DNA from: Mycetocola spongiae
GTDB lineage: Bacteria > Actinomycetota > Actinomycetes > Actinomycetales > Microbacteriaceae
Length of the DNA: 64,000 nucleotides
Direction: 5' to 3'
Assembly: GCF_020424085.1 (NCBI RefSeq)
Contig: NZ_CP080203.1
Location: 868,001 to 932,000 of the forward strand
Shown: in pieces, positions 8,147-17,631 of the stretch
Layout: each line of letters opens with the position of its first letter
Position numbering within the stretch: position 1 is the first letter of the stretch
Notes under the pieces: generated by a model
What the model saw: only the letters and a program-made list of their open reading frames with translations
What the model was told of the DNA's origin: nothing
Databases searched by the model: none
Position numbers and translations under genes: made by a program

Positions 8147-9781
8147 CTAGCCCTCGGTCGGGCGGCGACGGAAGAGCAGCGCCGCCCCCACAAAGAGCGC
8201 CAGGGTGGCCATACCCATCGGCACGATCGGCAGTTCCATACCGGTCAGGGCCAGGCCCGAGGTCGCCTTGCGGGAGGTTCCCGGGGCAAGCAGGCTCAGC
8301 CGCGGGGTGGAATCGGTGATATCGGCGAGGTCACCCAGGTTGGGGTTTCCCGGGATCAGCGTGCTCGGGCGATCCGAGGGGATCAGCGTCTGCACGGCGG
8401 AGCCACTAAACGTACCCGCCTCATTGGCGAAGCGCAGGGCGGGCAGGCGGCCCAGCGCCACCTGCGGGCCATAGGTCACGGCACCATCGGCGAAGGTCGC
8501 CCCGGCGATCAGGCCCACGGGGGTGGGAACCAGGCCGCGGGCATCGCGCAGCGGCAGGGCGAAGGGCTCGCCGCTCATCGCATCGGCCAGCTCCACGCTC
8601 TGCTCCACGGCACTCACGGTCGCATCGGACTGGGCAAAGGCCGAGAGGTCGCTCACGCCGTTGCGATCCAGGACCAGGGTGCGCAGGCTCGCGCTCGGAG
8701 CCAGGACCGAGGCATCGGTTACGCGGTTACCCGCGACGTCCACGCTGCTCAGGACGGGCAGCGCGGCAAGCGGGGTGAGGTCGCTGATGTGGTTATCGGC
8801 GAGGCTCAGGGTGCGCAGGTTAACGAGGTTTTCCAGGCCCTCAAGCGATTCAATCGGCTCGGTTCCGGGGGCGCAGCTCAGCTCGGTCAGCTCGGCCAGG
8901 GTGTTTTCCCCGATGGCCTGCCCGTCCAACTGCTCGCTCAGGCACTCGCCGAGGGACTCATCGCCCAGGATCACGGGCTCGCCGGGGAAGATGGCGACCT
9001 CCTGGGTCACGTTAATATCCACGGTCCCGATATTGTCGATGCCCTCGAAGCGCGCCACATAATTGCGGGTTTCCCGCTCCTCGGTTGCATGGGTCACGCT
9101 CACGCCATCGAAGGCGATCGGGGTGGAGGTGGCGGTCAGGGCGGTACCCGCGGTATCGGTGAGCACCATTGCGGAATCGGAGGGTCCGCGGTAGTTCAGC
9201 TGATAGGGCTCCCCGGCCGTGGCACGCGGCTCCACCACAGTCTGGTTTTTTCCGGTCAGGAACGTGACGTTGCGCGCGGCGGTCCAGTCGCCGATGTGGT
9301 TTTCGGAGGCATCCAACCAGCGCAGATCGGGAAGCTCGCCCAGCGCGGAGATATCCGAGACTTCGTTATCCTGAATGGCCAGGATCTGCAGGGATTTCAG
9401 CCGCGCGAGCGGGGAAATATCGGTGAGCTTATTGCCGTCCAGCCAGACATTGCGCAACGCGGGCAGATCGGCAAGCGGCGTGAGGTCACTCACGCGCTGA
9501 TTCTGCAGGTGCACATATTGCAGCGAGGTCATGGCCTGCATGCCCTCAAGCGAACGCACCTGATCGCTATTGGCGGGCACGGCACAGTCGAGGGTGCTCA
9601 GGCTGGCGATATTCTCCGCGGTGGGGGCCTCGCCGAGGCTGCGCTCCACGCAGGCCAGCAGCACGGGATCGCTAAAACTCAGGGGTGCGGCGTGCGCCGG
9701 TGCACTCAGCAGGGTAGACAGGCCAACCGCGGCGGCGAGCCCCAGGGCGGGCAAAACCAGCGTGCGTGTGGATTTCGTCAA
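8147..9781 (-). CDS. sortase-anchored leucine-rich-repeat surface protein
   Basis: 544 residues from TTG 9781, chosen because GGAGTATTCCGA precedes it and because it gives a proper signal peptide (LTKSTRTLVLPALGLAAAVG...APAHA). Two internalin-type LRR blocks are visible: repeats such as LRNVWLDGNKLTDISPLA and LQILAIQDNEVSDISALG in about residues 75-155, and LRTLSLADNHISDLTPLA and SVDVAGNRVTDASVLA further on. The C-terminus has SGLALTGMELP (an LAxTG sorting signal), a hydrophobic helix and RRRPTEG, as for sortase-E substrates. It is diverged from the three tandem LRR proteins at 39.4-44.3 kb. The ligand is unknown. Confidence 0.85.
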   Translation of the reverse strand: MTKSTRTLVLPALGLAAAVGLSTLLSAPAHAAPLSFSDPVLLACVERSLGEAPTAENIASLSTLDCAVPANSDQVRSLEGMQAMTSLQYVHLQNQRVSDLTPLADLPALRNVWLDGNKLTDISPLARLKSLQILAIQDNEVSDISALGELPDLRWLDASENHIGDWTAARNVTFLTGKNQTVVEPRATAGEPYQLNYRGPSDSAMVLTDTAGTALTATSTPIAFDGVSVTHATEERETRNYVARFEGIDNIGTVDINVTQEVAIFPGEPVILGDESLGECLSEQLDGQAIGENTLAELTELSCAPGTEPIESLEGLENLVNLRTLSLADNHISDLTPLAALPVLSSVDVAGNRVTDASVLAPSASLRTLVLDRNGVSDLSAFAQSDATVSAVEQSVELADAMSGEPFALPLRDARGLVPTPVGLIAGATFADGAVTYGPQVALGRLPALRFANEAGTFSGSAVQTLIPSDRPSTLIPGNPNLGDLADITDSTPRLSLLAPGTSRKATSGLALTGMELPIVPMGMATLALFVGAALLFRRRPTEG

Positions 9782-9899
9782 TCGGAATACTCCTCGGGTG
9801 TATTGCCTCTTCCGGAGGCGGGATCGATCCATAATGTCCGGATTCCCGCCGGGCCGCGGAAAATCTTGTGAATTTGTATCACGGCCTGGCGGATAAAAC

Positions 9900-12632
9900 T
9901 TAGGGGGTGGTGGGTGCGGCGGCGATCTTCAGGATCGCGGCGTCTCCGCTGAAACCGGTGACCTCGGCAATGACGTTCACGGCGAGGGGCGTGCGGGTGC
10001 CGGATTTACCAATGGTCTGCCCCTGGGCGTTGAGGGTATCGGCGCTCAGGCTGGCGGAGCCCGCGCGGCGGGTCTCCACGCGCCAATCGGCGCCCGTATA
10101 CTCACCGATTTCCAGCTCGGGAGTGGACTGCAGCGTCCACTGAATATTGTCGTAGTTCAGTCCCAGATCGGAGCCGCGCACACCAAAGGGGCATCCGCGC
10201 GGCTCCAGTTCCCCACTCGCTGCGCACTCCTCCAGATAGGTGTTTACCGCCGTGGTGATGGAGGTGCGCCCGGCCGCGGTGAGTTCGGGGGTCAGCGCCT
10301 CGGCCACGGCCGCGACACCGAGGGCATCCACGGTGACGCTCACCGGTTCGGCACGATACGCGGTGCTCGGGGCCAGGGCGATCTGATAGGTACCGGGGAA
10401 GGCCCGCAGGGGTGCCCGTGCGGCCGGGCTATCGCCCAGGGATACCCCCGCGATGGTGAGGTCTCCGCGCTCGGGGACGGTGATATTTTCCAGCGAGAGC
10501 GTGCCCGGATCGGGACTCGACATCTCCCAGCGGTCCAGGAGCCCGAGGAAACTACCCACGCGCTCCAGCGTGAACTCCTGGCGCAGCGGTTCACCACCCG
10601 AAGCGAGGATGAGCTCGGCGCTCACGCGCGCGCGCGAGCCGCTGAGCTCGGTATCAACCACCCGGGCCTCGGTGATGCGCTCGGGGAGCGCACGATAGAC
10701 CTCATCGGTGAGCAGGACGTCCTCGGGACCGCGCTCGATCCCCGCCCGCTCCAGGGCCTCCTCCAGATTACCCGCGGCCAGATCGCCGGTATACCCGGAG
10801 ACCACGGAGGAGGGGGAGAACGCATCGGCGATCAGAACCCAGGCTAGTGCCAGGGTGGCGCAGAGCAGGATCAGTCCGCCCGCGATCACGAGGGGCACAC
10901 GCAGCGAGCGGCGCGGCGGCTGCACCACGGGACCCTCGGCTCCCCACGGGGAGACCGAGGCGTTGAGGTGTGCGGAGGAGCGGGTCTGCTCGTGGATGCC
11001 ATCGGCCACCGCCGCGGAATCACCCTCGGCGGGGAAACCCAGCAGTTCCAGGAGCGGGATACCCTCCTCCTGCACCCCGGCATTGGGGGTGCGGCGGGGC
11101 CCGGGAGGGGCAAATTGTCGGCGCACCGCGCGCACGGGATTCAGCGAGGGCAGGCGGCGGCGCGGCCGCGGGGGCGCGCTGACGGAGGTCTGCGCCGGAT
11201 CGGCATCGCTCGAGTGCGATTCCGCGGAGCGGGGCCCGGCCGGGCCCGCGGACTCGGTGTCTTCACGGTCGATATCCTCGGCGGGTTCCGCAATATCCTC
11301 GGCGGGTTCCGCAATATCCTTGGCGGGTTCCGCGGGGACGGGTTTCTCGGAGACGGGTTCCTCGATTTTTGCCGCGGTGCCCGGGGTGGCGGCCCCGGGG
11401 GTCGGGGCCGTCGCCGGTTCGGCCCGGTTCCCGGCCGGCTCGATCCGGGCCACCGGCCGCGTGACGGGTTCGGGATCTTCCCCGGGCTCGCCGCGGCTCC
11501 CGGGGGTCGTGGAGAGGGGCTGGGCGGCACGGGGGCCACTCAGCAGCGCGGCCGCGTTGCGTGCCGCGGCGGAACGCGCGGGGGCAACCGCGGCGGGGGT
11601 GTCCACTTCCGGGGTCTGCGCCGCGGGGGTTTCCACCACGGGAGCCTCCGCCGCCGGGGTTTTCTTCGCGGGGGTCTCCGCCACGGGGGTCTCCGTTACG
11701 GGGGTCTCCGTTACGGGGGTGTCCTTTTCCGGGGCCGCCGCCACCGGGGTATCTGCCACCGGGGTATCTTCCACCGGGGCGTCCGCGACCATCGCGGCGG
11801 GCTTTCCCGATACGCCGGCGGGGGCGTGGACCGGGGTAGCCTCGGTCGCGGGCTCGATCCCGGGGGTCGGCTTCGAGTTTTTTGCGCGGGCGTCGATCCG
11901 CACGGTCACGTCCAGGTCCACGGTATCCGAGTCCTCGGTCGAGCGCACGATCGGGCCCGTCTCGGTGACCTCTACGGGGCCCCGAAACACGGAGTCCACC
12001 GGAACCGGGGCCGGGGCGGGAGCCGAGGGCGCCTCCCGCGGGATAGCCGGTGTGGCCTCCTCGGCGACGGGGCGTTCAAAGGGGCTCTTGGGGCGAGCCG
12101 GGGTCGCCGCGCTTGGTTCCACTGCCCGGGGGGCGGCGGATTTTTGGGCGGTCTTTTTCTTGGCGGGGACCGCGGTGCCCGCCGCCTGCGCGGTCGCGGG
12201 AGTCTTCACCGCGGGAGTTTTCGCCGCGGGCTTCTCGGCCGCGGGCTTTTTCGTCGCAGGCTTCTCGGCCGCGGCCCCCGCAGCGGATTTTTTCACGGGC
12301 GACTTCGCCGCGGACTTTTTCTCCGTGGCCTTTTTCTCGGCGGGCTTTTTCTCGGCGGGCTTCTTTGCCGCCGATTTTTTTACCGCGGGCTTCTTCGCCG
12401 CGGGAGTGGCCACGGTGGGCTCACCCTCGGGGGTGCTTTTTGGGGTCGGCATCGGCTCGGCCGAGGCCGCAGACTCGGCGGGTTTTTGTGTCGCGGATTT
12501 TTTTGCCGCGGGCTTTTTTGCCGCGGGCTTCTTCGCCGCGGTCGTGGCGATCCCGGCCTTTTGGGCCGCCTGTGCCGCGGATGTCGCAGCCGAAAGATCG
12601 TTATTGTGCTCACCGGTTGTCCTTAAAACCAC
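9900..12632 (-). CDS. large membrane protein with histone-H1-like Lys/Ala/Pro repeat N-terminus
   Basis: About 910 residues. The start is taken as GTG 12632, preceded by AAAAGGGGG; upstream ATGs would add 13 residues. Residues 1 to about 170 consist of AKKPAAKK-type repeats like histone-H1-like tails. An acidic/proline region follows with repeats of the form ETPVTETPVAETP and IAEPAEDIAEPAED. A single transmembrane helix (about residues 576-602: VPLVIAGGLILLCATLALAWVLIA) leads to an extracytoplasmic domain of about 310 residues with VVSGYTGDLAAGNLEEAL. Topology would put the basic region in the cytoplasm. I know no family for it; a link between nucleoid or polyanion and envelope is conceivable but unproven. 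Confidence 0.75.
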   Translation of the reverse strand: MVLRTTGEHNNDLSAATSAAQAAQKAGIATTAAKKPAAKKPAAKKSATQKPAESAASAEPMPTPKSTPEGEPTVATPAAKKPAVKKSAAKKPAEKKPAEKKATEKKSAAKSPVKKSAAGAAAEKPATKKPAAEKPAAKTPAVKTPATAQAAGTAVPAKKKTAQKSAAPRAVEPSAATPARPKSPFERPVAEEATPAIPREAPSAPAPAPVPVDSVFRGPVEVTETGPIVRSTEDSDTVDLDVTVRIDARAKNSKPTPGIEPATEATPVHAPAGVSGKPAAMVADAPVEDTPVADTPVAAAPEKDTPVTETPVTETPVAETPAKKTPAAEAPVVETPAAQTPEVDTPAAVAPARSAAARNAAALLSGPRAAQPLSTTPGSRGEPGEDPEPVTRPVARIEPAGNRAEPATAPTPGAATPGTAAKIEEPVSEKPVPAEPAKDIAEPAEDIAEPAEDIDREDTESAGPAGPRSAESHSSDADPAQTSVSAPPRPRRRLPSLNPVRAVRRQFAPPGPRRTPNAGVQEEGIPLLELLGFPAEGDSAAVADGIHEQTRSSAHLNASVSPWGAEGPVVQPPRRSLRVPLVIAGGLILLCATLALAWVLIADAFSPSSVVSGYTGDLAAGNLEEALERAGIERGPEDVLLTDEVYRALPERITEARVVDTELSGSRARVSAELILASGGEPLRQEFTLERVGSFLGLLDRWEMSSPDPGTLSLENITVPERGDLTIAGVSLGDSPAARAPLRAFPGTYQIALAPSTAYRAEPVSVTVDALGVAAVAEALTPELTAAGRTSITTAVNTYLEECAASGELEPRGCPFGVRGSDLGLNYDNIQWTLQSTPELEIGEYTGADWRVETRRAGSASLSADTLNAQGQTIGKSGTRTPLAVNVIAEVTGFSGDAAILKIAAAPTTP

Positions 12633-12832
12633 CGCGCACCCCCTTTTCCCCGAATGGAGCACCATGCCCACTCCGGGGGTCAGCCTATGCGAACGCGCCG
12701 CGACGTTCCGCGGCCGCGACCAAATCTGACGGTATCCTCGTCGCGCGATAGACCCAGCTCTGTCGTGCGAAACGCTGCCCTATTCGCGTAACCTCGGTCA
12801 CGACCCCATCGCGCGTTCCGGGAGGACCCAGC

Positions 12833-13798
12833 ATGCACCCGCACCACCCCGACGCGGCCGCGGCCTCCCCCACACCCACGACCACGATCGCTCCGGGTGT
12901 CACGATGCTTGCACTTCCCCTCCCCGGCGGAGCTCCCCCCTATAGTCTCTGCTATCTACTGGAGGATTCCGGCGGCGGGATCCACGTGATTGACCCCGGC
13001 TCCGATACCACCCAGAATCGCGAACTCCTGCGCGCGGCGCTGCGCGCGCTCGGAGCGGACCCGGCGGCGATCCGCACCGTCACGGCCACCCACCTGCACC
13101 CCGATCATCTGGGGCTCGCGGCGTTTATCCTCGACCGCTCCCCCGCGCGGCTCCTCCTCCACCCCACCGAATCCGCCGCACTCGCGACCCTCGCGGACCC
13201 CGGATATGCCGCTGCCCGGCGCGCGGAGATCGCCGGCTGGGGCATACCCGCCGGCCACGCCGCGCTTCCCGGCCCGGAGGAGATCTTCCGCGGGATCCCG
13301 CAGGTCCCCGCGGCCGATCCCCTCCGGGACGGCGAGTATCTGCCCATCCCCGGCCGCCGGGTGCGCGTGATCCACACCCCGGGCCATACCCCCGGCCATA
13401 TCTGTCTGGTCGAGGAGGGGGCCGGCCTGGTCTTCACCGGCGATCACGTGCTGCCCGGGATAAACCCGGGCATCGGCCTGGGCGGCCCCACGCCGGAAAA
13501 TCCGCTGGCGTCCTATCTGGATTCCCTGGGGCGCCTGGCCGCCCTCGGTGATCCCCTCGTCTGCCCGGGCCACGAGGCCCCGTTCCGCGGGCTCGCGCGG
13601 CGCGGAGCGGCCCTCGCCGAGCATCACCGCGGCCGCACCCGGGCGGTGGCCGCCGCGCTGCGCGAGGCCCCGGGGACCTCGGTCTGGCAGATCGCCTCCC
13701 GGCTCCCGTGGAGCGGGGGCTGGGAGAACCTCCCCGCCGCCTCGCGGCTCTCCGCGCTGGCCCAGACCGCGATGCACCGGGATTTTCTCGCCCGTTAA
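12833..13798 (+). CDS. metallo-beta-lactamase-fold hydrolase
   Basis: 321 residues. The dinuclear-metal motifs are complete and in order: THLHPDH (about residues 86-92), HTPGHTPGH, GDHVLPG and PGHEAPF. This is the MBL fold of glyoxalase-II-like/LACTB2-like hydrolases, including the C-terminal winged-helix-like extension seen in LACTB2 (LREAPGTSVWQIASRLPW). The substrate (thioester, lactone or nucleic acid) cannot be told. GGAGGACCC precedes the ATG. It ends at a perfect hairpin shared with a convergent small gene. Confidence 0.88.
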   Translation: MHPHHPDAAAASPTPTTTIAPGVTMLALPLPGGAPPYSLCYLLEDSGGGIHVIDPGSDTTQNRELLRAALRALGADPAAIRTVTATHLHPDHLGLAAFILDRSPARLLLHPTESAALATLADPGYAAARRAEIAGWGIPAGHAALPGPEEIFRGIPQVPAADPLRDGEYLPIPGRRVRVIHTPGHTPGHICLVEEGAGLVFTGDHVLPGINPGIGLGGPTPENPLASYLDSLGRLAALGDPLVCPGHEAPFRGLARRGAALAEHHRGRTRAVAAALREAPGTSVWQIASRLPWSGGWENLPAASRLSALAQTAMHRDFLAR

Positions 13799-13801
13799 CC
13801 G

Positions 13802-13844
13802 CCATACCCCCGGCCCGATCCAGTGGATCGGGCCGGGGGTATGG
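13802..13844. terminator. perfect GC-rich hairpin between convergent genes
   Basis: A 19-bp perfect stem starting CCATACCCCCGGCCCGATC is closed by a CAGTG loop. There is no T-run on either side. Likely a bidirectional terminator. Confidence 0.75.
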
Positions 13845-13859
13845 CTCGGCAGGCAGCCC

Positions 13860-14168
13860 CTAGGGGGTGCGCAGGCCGCGGCGCAGGGCCACGGCGGTAT
13901 CCCAGCCGCGGCGAACCTCGGCCAGGCCGGCGGCCTGCTCCTTATAGCCCAGGTGGGCGTGGGTGGTGCGCCAGTTCAGCAGCGCCTGGCCGCGCGAACC
14001 GCGCCAGTCGCCGGTACCGCGGCCGCGGGTGCCGCGGCGGGTGGCCGCCCGGGTGGCGGCGTCAAAGCCCTCAAGAAAATACTCGGTGGCGGGGTTTCGG
14101 GCGGCCGTGGGGCCGCGATCGGTGTTCTGGTTTTCGAGGCTCCGGGGAGCCAAAATGGTATTCGTCAA
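13860..14168 (-). CDS. small basic protein of unknown function
   Basis: 102 residues from TTG 14168, with AAGGA eight bases upstream. It is rich in Arg, Thr and Ala, with no transmembrane segment or recognised domain; the middle reads TRRGTRGRGTGDWRGSRGQALLNW. The usual GC-rich third positions and its place against a hairpin terminator support coding. The function is unknown. Confidence 0.5.
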   Translation of the reverse strand: MTNTILAPRSLENQNTDRGPTAARNPATEYFLEGFDAATRAATRRGTRGRGTGDWRGSRGQALLNWRTTHAHLGYKEQAAGLAEVRRGWDTAVALRRGLRTP

Positions 14169-14488
14169 AATGGTAGTTCCTTATTACAGTCTTCGTGCGG
14201 GGACGATCGCTGCAACGCGATATCCCTGAATCGAGGTGGTGGCCTGCTCGACGGATTCATCTCCAGGTGGGAGGCTCCGTGCAGTGCTGAATAATCGCGG
14301 CTAGAGGGGCGGCGGATTAAGTTCAAAAAAGCGGCTTGAGCAACATTACCCCAGAACAAGGCACGGCACAACCCCCTTCCGGAATCGGCGCGGGAGAACC
14401 CCCGACCCGGCGGGCCCGAGTATATTGATCCGGAGGCGCGCGGAAGGCCAGGCCCCGCGCGCGGAAAAACAGGCAAGGACACATACCC
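14169..14488. other. 320-bp divergent intergenic region, no gene seen
   Basis: It lies between the small basic gene and the acyl-CoA synthetase. It contains less GC-rich stretches near 14320-14350 that could hold promoters. I find no convincing open frame, tRNA or hairpin. Confidence 0.5.
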
Positions 14489-16210
14489 ATGACACCCTCA
14501 TCGGCAACACAGGCCTATCGGGCCGCCCGCGATTTATTGATCTCCACCCGGGAGGATCGTGCCCGCGCCGAGGCCGAATTCTCCTGGCCCGACGTGGGCG
14601 ACTCCTTTAACTGGGCCATCGACTGGTTTGACGTGATCGCCCGCGGCAATCACGGCCGCGCCCTCGTGATCGTGGAGGAGGACGGCTCGCGCACCGAGCG
14701 CAGCTTTGATGAGCTCGCGCGCCGCTCGGATGCCCTCGGCACCTGGCTGGCCGAGCTTGGCGTGGCCCGCGGCGATGCCGTGATGCTCATGCTTGATAAC
14801 CAGGTGGAGCTCTGGGAGTCGATGCTGGCGCTACTGAAGCTCGGCGCGGTCATCGCCCCCACCACCACCGCGGTGGGCGGCAGCGATCTGATCGACCGCC
14901 TCGACCGCGCCGAGATCCGCCACGTGATCGTGGCCGCCGCGGATACCCATAAATTTGCCCATGCCCCCGGGGACTATACCCGGATCGCCGTCGGGGCGGG
15001 CGCCGCCGCGGGCTGGCGGGACCTCGCCGAGGGCCTCGCGGGTGAGGCCGCACCGCTGCCGCATCCCGGAACAGCCTCGACCGATCCGCAGCTGCGCTAT
15101 TTCACCTCGGGCACCACGAGTCGCCCCAAGCTGGTGGAGCACAGCCAGGTGAGCTATCCCGTGGGTCACCTCAGCACGATGTACTGGCTGGGGCTGCGCC
15201 CGGGGGACGTGCATATGGCAATCAGCTCGCCCGGCTGGGCCAAGCATGCGTGGAGCAATTTTTTCGCGCCGTGGATCGCCGAGGCCACCGTATTTGTGTA
15301 TAACTACGGCCGCTTTGATGCCGCCGCGCTGCTGCGTGTCCTGCGCGAGGAGCGCGTGACCACGTTCTGCGCGCCGCCCACCGTCTGGCGCATGATCATC
15401 CAGCTGGACCTGGGCGCGGGCCCCGGCGACCTGCGCGAGACCGTTTCGGCGGGCGAGCCGCTGAACCCCGAGGTGATTGAGCAGGTGCGCCGCGGCTGGG
15501 GCCGGGTCATCCGCGATGGTTATGGCCAGACCGAGATGACCGCGGTGGTGGCCAATCCCCCGGGCGCCGATATGCGCGATGGCTCGATGGGGCGGCCGCT
15601 CCCGGGCGCACCCGTGGTGCTGATCGACCCGATCGGCGGCCTCCCCGCGGAGGAGGGCGAGATCTGCCTGGATCTATCCACCCGCCCCGTGTTCCTGATG
15701 AGCGGCTATGTTGCCGATCCCGAGCGCAATGCCGAGGCCACGCGCGGCGGCTACTATCACACCGGCGATGTGGCCTCCCGGGATGCCGAGGGGCATATCA
15801 CCTATATCGGGCGCACCGATGATGTGTTTAAGGCCTCCGATTATAAGATCAGCCCGTTTGAGCTGGAGAGTGTGCTGGTGGAGCATCCCGCGGTGGTTGA
15901 GGCCGCCGTGGTGCCCGCACCCGATCCGCTGCGCCTCGCGGTCCCCAAGGCCTATATTTCCCTGGCCGCGGGTTATCCCCGGAACGATGAGACGGCGCGC
16001 TCGATCCTGGCCTATGCGCGCGAGCGGCTCGCGCCGTTCCAGCGCCTGCGCCGGATCGAGTTTTTTGAGCTCCCCAAGACCATCTCCGGCAAGATTCGCC
16101 GGGTGGAGCTGCGGGAGCGCGAGGAGGCTGCCGCGCGCGGCGAGGTGACCTGCGTCGAGTGGCGCGATAGCGAGTTCCCGGAGCTGCGCGGCATCACCCA
16201 GGTGTCCTAG
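14489..16210 (+). CDS. AMP-forming acyl-CoA synthetase
   Basis: 573 residues. It has the ANL-superfamily motifs in order: YFTSGTTSRPKLVEHS (P-loop, near residue 203), DGYGQTEM (near 343), YYHTGDVASRD (near 422), YIGRTDDVFKASDYKISPFELE and the C-terminal PKTISGKIRR carrying the catalytic lysine. It activates a carboxylic acid to acyl-AMP and then acyl-CoA. Its closest style is the ACSM/medium-chain or acetyl-CoA-synthetase-like branch. AAGGA precedes the ATG. The SDR gene downstream is separated by its own promoter, so co-function is only possible. Confidence 0.92.
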   Translation: MTPSSATQAYRAARDLLISTREDRARAEAEFSWPDVGDSFNWAIDWFDVIARGNHGRALVIVEEDGSRTERSFDELARRSDALGTWLAELGVARGDAVMLMLDNQVELWESMLALLKLGAVIAPTTTAVGGSDLIDRLDRAEIRHVIVAAADTHKFAHAPGDYTRIAVGAGAAAGWRDLAEGLAGEAAPLPHPGTASTDPQLRYFTSGTTSRPKLVEHSQVSYPVGHLSTMYWLGLRPGDVHMAISSPGWAKHAWSNFFAPWIAEATVFVYNYGRFDAAALLRVLREERVTTFCAPPTVWRMIIQLDLGAGPGDLRETVSAGEPLNPEVIEQVRRGWGRVIRDGYGQTEMTAVVANPPGADMRDGSMGRPLPGAPVVLIDPIGGLPAEEGEICLDLSTRPVFLMSGYVADPERNAEATRGGYYHTGDVASRDAEGHITYIGRTDDVFKASDYKISPFELESVLVEHPAVVEAAVVPAPDPLRLAVPKAYISLAAGYPRNDETARSILAYARERLAPFQRLRRIEFFELPKTISGKIRRVELREREEAAARGEVTCVEWRDSEFPELRGITQVS

Positions 16211-16260
16211 CGGCGGGGTTTCCCGGGGAAAAGCGCGGATAACGGCAAACTGTTTGCACT

Positions 16261-16280
16261 GATAACACTATGGTGTTATC
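16261..16280. promoter_or_regulatory. perfect 20-bp operator palindrome upstream of SDR gene
   Basis: GATAACACTATGGTGTTATC has two perfect 8-bp arms around TATG. It sits 78 bp before the SDR start in an AT-rich promoter context. This is the size and shape of a TetR/MarR-type operator, but no such regulator adjoins it. Confidence 0.7.
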
Positions 16281-16357
16281 GTGATTACAGCGGCGCCGAT
16301 ATCCGCGCTTTTCCGCCCCGGAAAACGCGCAAGCCGCGCCCCCGAAAGGAACCCCTC

Positions 16358-17098
16358 ATGACCACATCCTCCTCCCCCCGCGTCGCCCTGATCACCGGCG
16401 GTTCCGGCGGCATCGGCCGCGCGGTGGCCGAACGCCTCGCCCGGGACGGCTTTGCCGTGGCCGTGCACTATGCCGGCAATCGCGAGCGCGCCGAGTCCGT
16501 GGTCGCGGCCATCACCGCCGCGGGCGGCACCGCGATTGCCGTGCGCGGCGATGTGGCCGAGGAGGCCGAGATGGCCGCGGCCTTCGCCGCAACCACCGAG
16601 GCCCTTGGCGGCATCGACGTGGTGGTAAATACCGCGGGAATCATGACGCTCGGCCCGCTCGCCGATTTTGACCTGGACGCGCTGGATCGCATGCACCGCA
16701 CCAATATCCGCGGCACGTTTATCGTGGATCAGCACGCCGCGCGCACCGTGCGCGAGGGCGGGGCAATCATTAATTTCTCCACCTCGATCACGCGCCTGGC
16801 CCTGCCCGGCTATGCAGCCTATGCCGCCAGCAAGGGGGCCGTGGAGGCCCTGACCCTGGTGCTCGCGCGCGAGCTGCGCGGCCGCGATATCACCGTGAAC
16901 GCGGTGGCCCCCGGCCCCACCGCGACCGAACTCTTCCTCAACGGCAAGGACGAGGCCACGATCGCCGGGATGGCCAAGGCCGCCCCGCTCGAGCGCCTCG
17001 GCACGCCCGCGGATATCGCCGAACAGGTGGCCTTCCTCGCGGGCCCCGCGCGCTGGGTGAACGGCCAGGTGCTCTATGTGAACGGCGGAATCGCCTAG
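16358..17098 (+). CDS. short-chain dehydrogenase/reductase (SDR)
   Basis: 246 residues, a classical SDR. The NAD(P)-binding TGGSGGIG is at about 14-21, NTAG replaces the usual NNAG, the catalytic serine lies in INFSTSI, and YAAYAASKG carries the Tyr and Lys of the active site near 154-158. The PGPTATELF and GQVLYVNGG C-terminal motifs are present. The substrate is unknown; the FabG-like architecture is common to many alcohol and ketone reductases. The upstream palindrome suggests substrate-inducible control. The stop interlocks with the next convergent gene through CTAG. Confidence 0.92.
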   Translation: MTTSSSPRVALITGGSGGIGRAVAERLARDGFAVAVHYAGNRERAESVVAAITAAGGTAIAVRGDVAEEAEMAAAFAATTEALGGIDVVVNTAGIMTLGPLADFDLDALDRMHRTNIRGTFIVDQHAARTVREGGAIINFSTSITRLALPGYAAYAASKGAVEALTLVLARELRGRDITVNAVAPGPTATELFLNGKDEATIAGMAKAAPLERLGTPADIAEQVAFLAGPARWVNGQVLYVNGGIA

Positions 17099-17631
17099 GC
17101 CCCCGCGGGCGGATCGATCAGGAGCGCGATGCGCTCCGCCAGATAGTCCCCCAGATCGCGGGCCGAATCGGCGGGCGCATCCGCGCTCCAGCGCACCACG
17201 GGCAGCCCCTCGCGCAGGAAAAACACCCCGCGGGAGTGCGCGAGGCTGCGCTCGTCCAGATCCAGCACGGGCGCATCAAAATTTATGGTCTCGCCCTCGC
17301 GAAACGGGCCCCGATGCGCGGCGTCCCGATATTCGCGGCGGGTCTCGGCGGAGAGCGATTGATGCCCGGGCCAGCCCGGCGCAACGGCCCGCGTGGTGAT
17401 ACCCACGAGCCGCAGCACACCATCGGCCGAGAGTAAAAATACGCCCAGCCGCCACACCCGGCCGCGATCGATCAGGCGCGCCTTGCGGGTAATCAGGAGC
17501 TTCCTCTGCGCGGGGATAAACTCCCCCAGCGCCTCGGTGCGTGCCCCGGCCGCGGCCAGCCGCTCCACGGCGGCATCAAGGATGGCGCGCACGCGGGGAT
17601 GTGGGTCGAGGATCCGGGGCTGTTCACTCAC
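17095..17631 (-). CDS. conserved-looking protein of unknown function
   Basis: 178 residues from GTG 17631 with GAGGGG upstream. It is soluble, with no signal peptide or membrane segment. Distinct stretches are LLITRKARLIDRGRVWRLGVFLLSADG, FREGETINFDAPVLDLDERSLAHS and a C-terminal LGDYLAERIALLIDPP. I do not recognise the family. It is convergent with the SDR gene, sharing CTAG at 17095-17098. Confidence 0.65.
   Translation of the reverse strand: MSEQPRILDPHPRVRAILDAAVERLAAAGARTEALGEFIPAQRKLLITRKARLIDRGRVWRLGVFLLSADGVLRLVGITTRAVAPGWPGHQSLSAETRREYRDAAHRGPFREGETINFDAPVLDLDERSLAHSRGVFFLREGLPVVRWSADAPADSARDLGDYLAERIALLIDPPAGA

Noticed and set aside
11300-12600. Possible CRISPR or tandem-repeat array from regular short repeats
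   Set aside because: The repeats are codon-level repeats inside one open frame, without spacers.
10708-12729. Very long plus-strand frames (673, 552 and 233 codons) opposite the repeat protein
   Set aside because: They are mirror images of the Lys/Ala/Pro repeat codons, give Gly/Arg- or Phe/Ala-repeat proteins without ribosome sites, and overlap fully with a gene that has a normal start and domains.
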